A stretch of DNA of 64,000 nucleotides, from NCBI RefSeq assembly GCF_013155375.1, contig NZ_JABJQY010000004.1, positions 186,001-250,000 on the forward strand, written 5' to 3'. Made by a program: the position numbers and the translations under genes. This document shows positions 62,775 through 64,000 of the stretch, piece by piece. Origin of the DNA: Nocardioides sp. zg-1308. Its GTDB lineage: Bacteria; Actinomycetota; Actinomycetes; Propionibacteriales; Nocardioidaceae. Every line of letters begins with the position of its first letter. Position 1 is the first letter of the stretch. The notes beneath the pieces are model-generated. The model made no database searches and was not told where the DNA came from. It saw only the letters and a list, made by a program, of their open reading frames with translations.

Positions 62775-63523
62775 GCCTGCACCTTGTGGCGCGTGAGCCG
62801 GGCACGTCGCTCGGACAGCCCCCAGCTGGTGATCTTGCGCAGCGACTCGCTCGCGACCTGGCCGCTCATCTTGGAGTCGCCCCGCTCGCGCTCGACGAAG
62901 TCGATCGGCACCTCGACGAGGCGCAGGCCGCGGCTCACCGTGCGGTAGGCGAGATCGGTCTGGAACACGTACCCAGTAGACCGCACCGATCCAAGGTCGA
63001 TCGCCTCGAGCGTGCTCCGGCGGAACAGCCGGTAGCCGGCGGTGGCGTCCTTGACCCGCATCCCGAGCAGCAGCCGGACGTAGAGGTTGCCCCCGCGCGA
63101 GAGCAGCAGGCGCTGCAGCGGCCAGTTGACCACCGAGCCGCCGGGGACGTAGCGCGAGCCGATGACGAGGTCGGCGGTGCGCAGGGCGTCGAGGAGGCGC
63201 TGGAGCTGCTCGGGCTGGTGGGAGCCGTCGGCGTCCATCTCCCCGATGACGTCGTAGCCGGCCCTCAGCGCGACGTCGAAGCCGTGGAGGTAGGCCGCAC
63301 CCAGGCCCGCCTTCTCCGTGCGGTGCACCACCGAGACCGCCTCGTCCTCGGCGGCCAGGCGGTCGGCGATCGCCCCGGTGCCGTCGGGGCTGTTGTCGTC
63401 GACGACCATCACGTCGACCCCCGGCTGCGCCGTGCGGAGCCGGCCCACGATCCACTCGAGGTTCTCGGACTCGTTGTAGGTGGGGACGACCATCACGCAC
63501 CGCCCGAGACCTTCGACTCCCAC
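62771..63523 (-). CDS. Polyprenol-phosphate mannosyltransferase (Ppm/DPM1-like)
   Basis: 250 aa family-2 glycosyltransferase. It makes polyprenol-phosphate-mannose from GDP-mannose for lipoglycans and protein mannosylation. PTYNESENLEWIV, the DDNSPDGT metal site, EMDADGSHQPE and IGSRYVPGG are the expected motifs. No C-terminal transmembrane part, as in the mycobacterial D2 domain. lnt lies 6 bp upstream in the same direction; in M. tuberculosis the two are one fused protein. Confidence 0.92.
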   Translation of the reverse strand: MGVEGLGRCVMVVPTYNESENLEWIVGRLRTAQPGVDVMVVDDNSPDGTGAIADRLAAEDEAVSVVHRTEKAGLGAAYLHGFDVALRAGYDVIGEMDADGSHQPEQLQRLLDALRTADLVIGSRYVPGGSVVNWPLQRLLLSRGGNLYVRLLLGMRVKDATAGYRLFRRSTLEAIDLGSVRSTGYVFQTDLAYRTVSRGLRLVEVPIDFVERERGDSKMSGQVASESLRKITSWGLSERRARLTRHKVQA

Positions 63524-63529
63524 GTGCAG

Positions 63530-64000
63530 CTACCTCGCTCCTACGGCTTCGGGGACGGGGCGGTCGCCACGTCGGCGACGACGATAGGTGACGAGCACCG
63601 CCAGCGTGTGGCAGACGAGGAACACGAGGGCGAGCCGAGCGGGCCAGACACCCATGCGCACGGCCGGGGTGAGCGTCGAGCTGAGCCCGACGGTCTCGAC
63701 GAGGACCTCCTGGCCGCGCGCCGGCACGGACGCGACGACGGTGCCGTCGGGGCGTACGACGCCGGAGATGCCGTTGATCGCCGCCACCACCACCCATCGG
63801 CCGGTCTCCTGGGCGCGCAGCCGGCTGATCTCGAACTGCTGCGCGAGCTGGTCGGTGCGGCTGAACATCGCGTTGCTGGTCTGCACCGTCACGAGCTCGG
63901 CGCCGCTGGCGACCTGCCCGGCGATCCCCTCGTCGTAGGCCACGTCGAAGCAGATCGCGTCGGCCACCAGTACGTCGGCGACCCGCAGCGGCTCGAGGCT
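63530..64000 (-). CDS. lnt: Apolipoprotein N-acyltransferase (C-terminal part, cut by window edge)
   Basis: 156 codons from the right edge to the stop at 63530. The nitrilase-fold catalytic Cys is in AICFDVAYDEG, followed by TVQTSNAMFSRT, QFEISRLRAQETGRWVVVAA and ISGVVRPDG. A last transmembrane helix (LALVFLVCHTLAVLVTY) and a basic tail finish the protein. Lnt N-acylates lipoproteins; the cyclophilin lipoprotein at 34248 is a potential substrate. The N-terminal membrane part lies outside the window. Confidence 0.93.
   Translation of the reverse strand, partial: SLEPLRVADVLVADAICFDVAYDEGIAGQVASGAELVTVQTSNAMFSRTDQLAQQFEISRLRAQETGRWVVVAAINGISGVVRPDGTVVASVPARGQEVLVETVGLSSTLTPAVRMGVWPARLALVFLVCHTLAVLVTYRRRRRGDRPVPEAVGAR

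Overview
The window is very G+C-rich, densely packed bacterial chromosome with short gaps, many GTG starts and 1-14 bp gene overlaps. Gene content and order point to an actinobacterium, most likely the Nocardioides group (Propionibacteriales). Two blocks match the order I recall from mycobacteria: CDP-alcohol phosphatidyltransferase / DUF881 / small basic protein / DUF881 / gcvH / garA / ftsR / bifunctional nuclease / merR / gcvP at 10945-20013 (compare Rv1822-Rv1832), and rbpA next to the Ppm mannosyltransferase and Lnt at the right end (compare Rv2050-Rv2051c). I see no tRNA, rRNA, CRISPR array, insertion sequence or prophage. The only family with a selfish flavour is one DUF222/13E12 HNH endonuclease.

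Layout. 1-1887: a leftward MacB/LolD-type ABC exporter, cut at the left edge. 2021-4690: a glutamine-synthetase relative and a TagF-like glycerophosphotransferase. 4723-8276 (minus): PLP dehydratase, ArsB/SLC13-type transporter, sulfatase. 8509-10924: two CNNM/CorC proteins. 10945-20013: the conserved envelope, carbon-nitrogen regulation and glycine-cleavage block, with a glycine riboswitch before gcvP. 20045-31321: a beta-lactamase-like hydrolase, TldE/TldD, SbcC/SbcD, the HNH protein and FdhD. 31491-40403: a structured leader before a 47-aa Arg-rich protein, an LPDTG surface protein, OsmC, a cyclophilin lipoprotein, an aldo/keto reductase, an SPL-type radical SAM protein, an SGNH hydrolase, a PfkB kinase and a thioesterase. 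40505-47774: a secreted M1 peptidase divergent from a HelR-type RNA-polymerase motor, then homocysteine methyltransferase and Nei. 47812-57287: alpha/beta hydrolase, UvrA2, a flavin-fold protein, two little-known proteins, an AlkX/YcaQ glycosylase, a Cys-rich miniprotein, PhoD and a zinc alcohol dehydrogenase. 57406-64000: an HTH-MurA fusion, GDPD, an MFS exporter, rbpA, fxsA, ppm and the end of lnt.

Regulation can be read unusually well. At least fourteen genes have a TANNNT -10 box exactly 6-7 nt before the start codon, the arrangement of leaderless mRNAs. Specific elements include a rifamycin-associated element (RAE) before helR, a LexA/SOS-like box across the start codon of the HNH gene, a sigma-R promoter before rbpA, a glycine riboswitch before gcvP, and palindromes before garA, the second merR gene and the HTH-MurA gene.

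Most noteworthy are the RAE-helR/M1-peptidase intergenic region, the HTH-MurA fusion with its own palindrome and a replaced active-site Asp, the palindrome-rich gap between ftsR and the bifunctional nuclease, and the multi-hairpin leader of the 47-aa protein. All assignments rest on reading the sequence; no database search was run.
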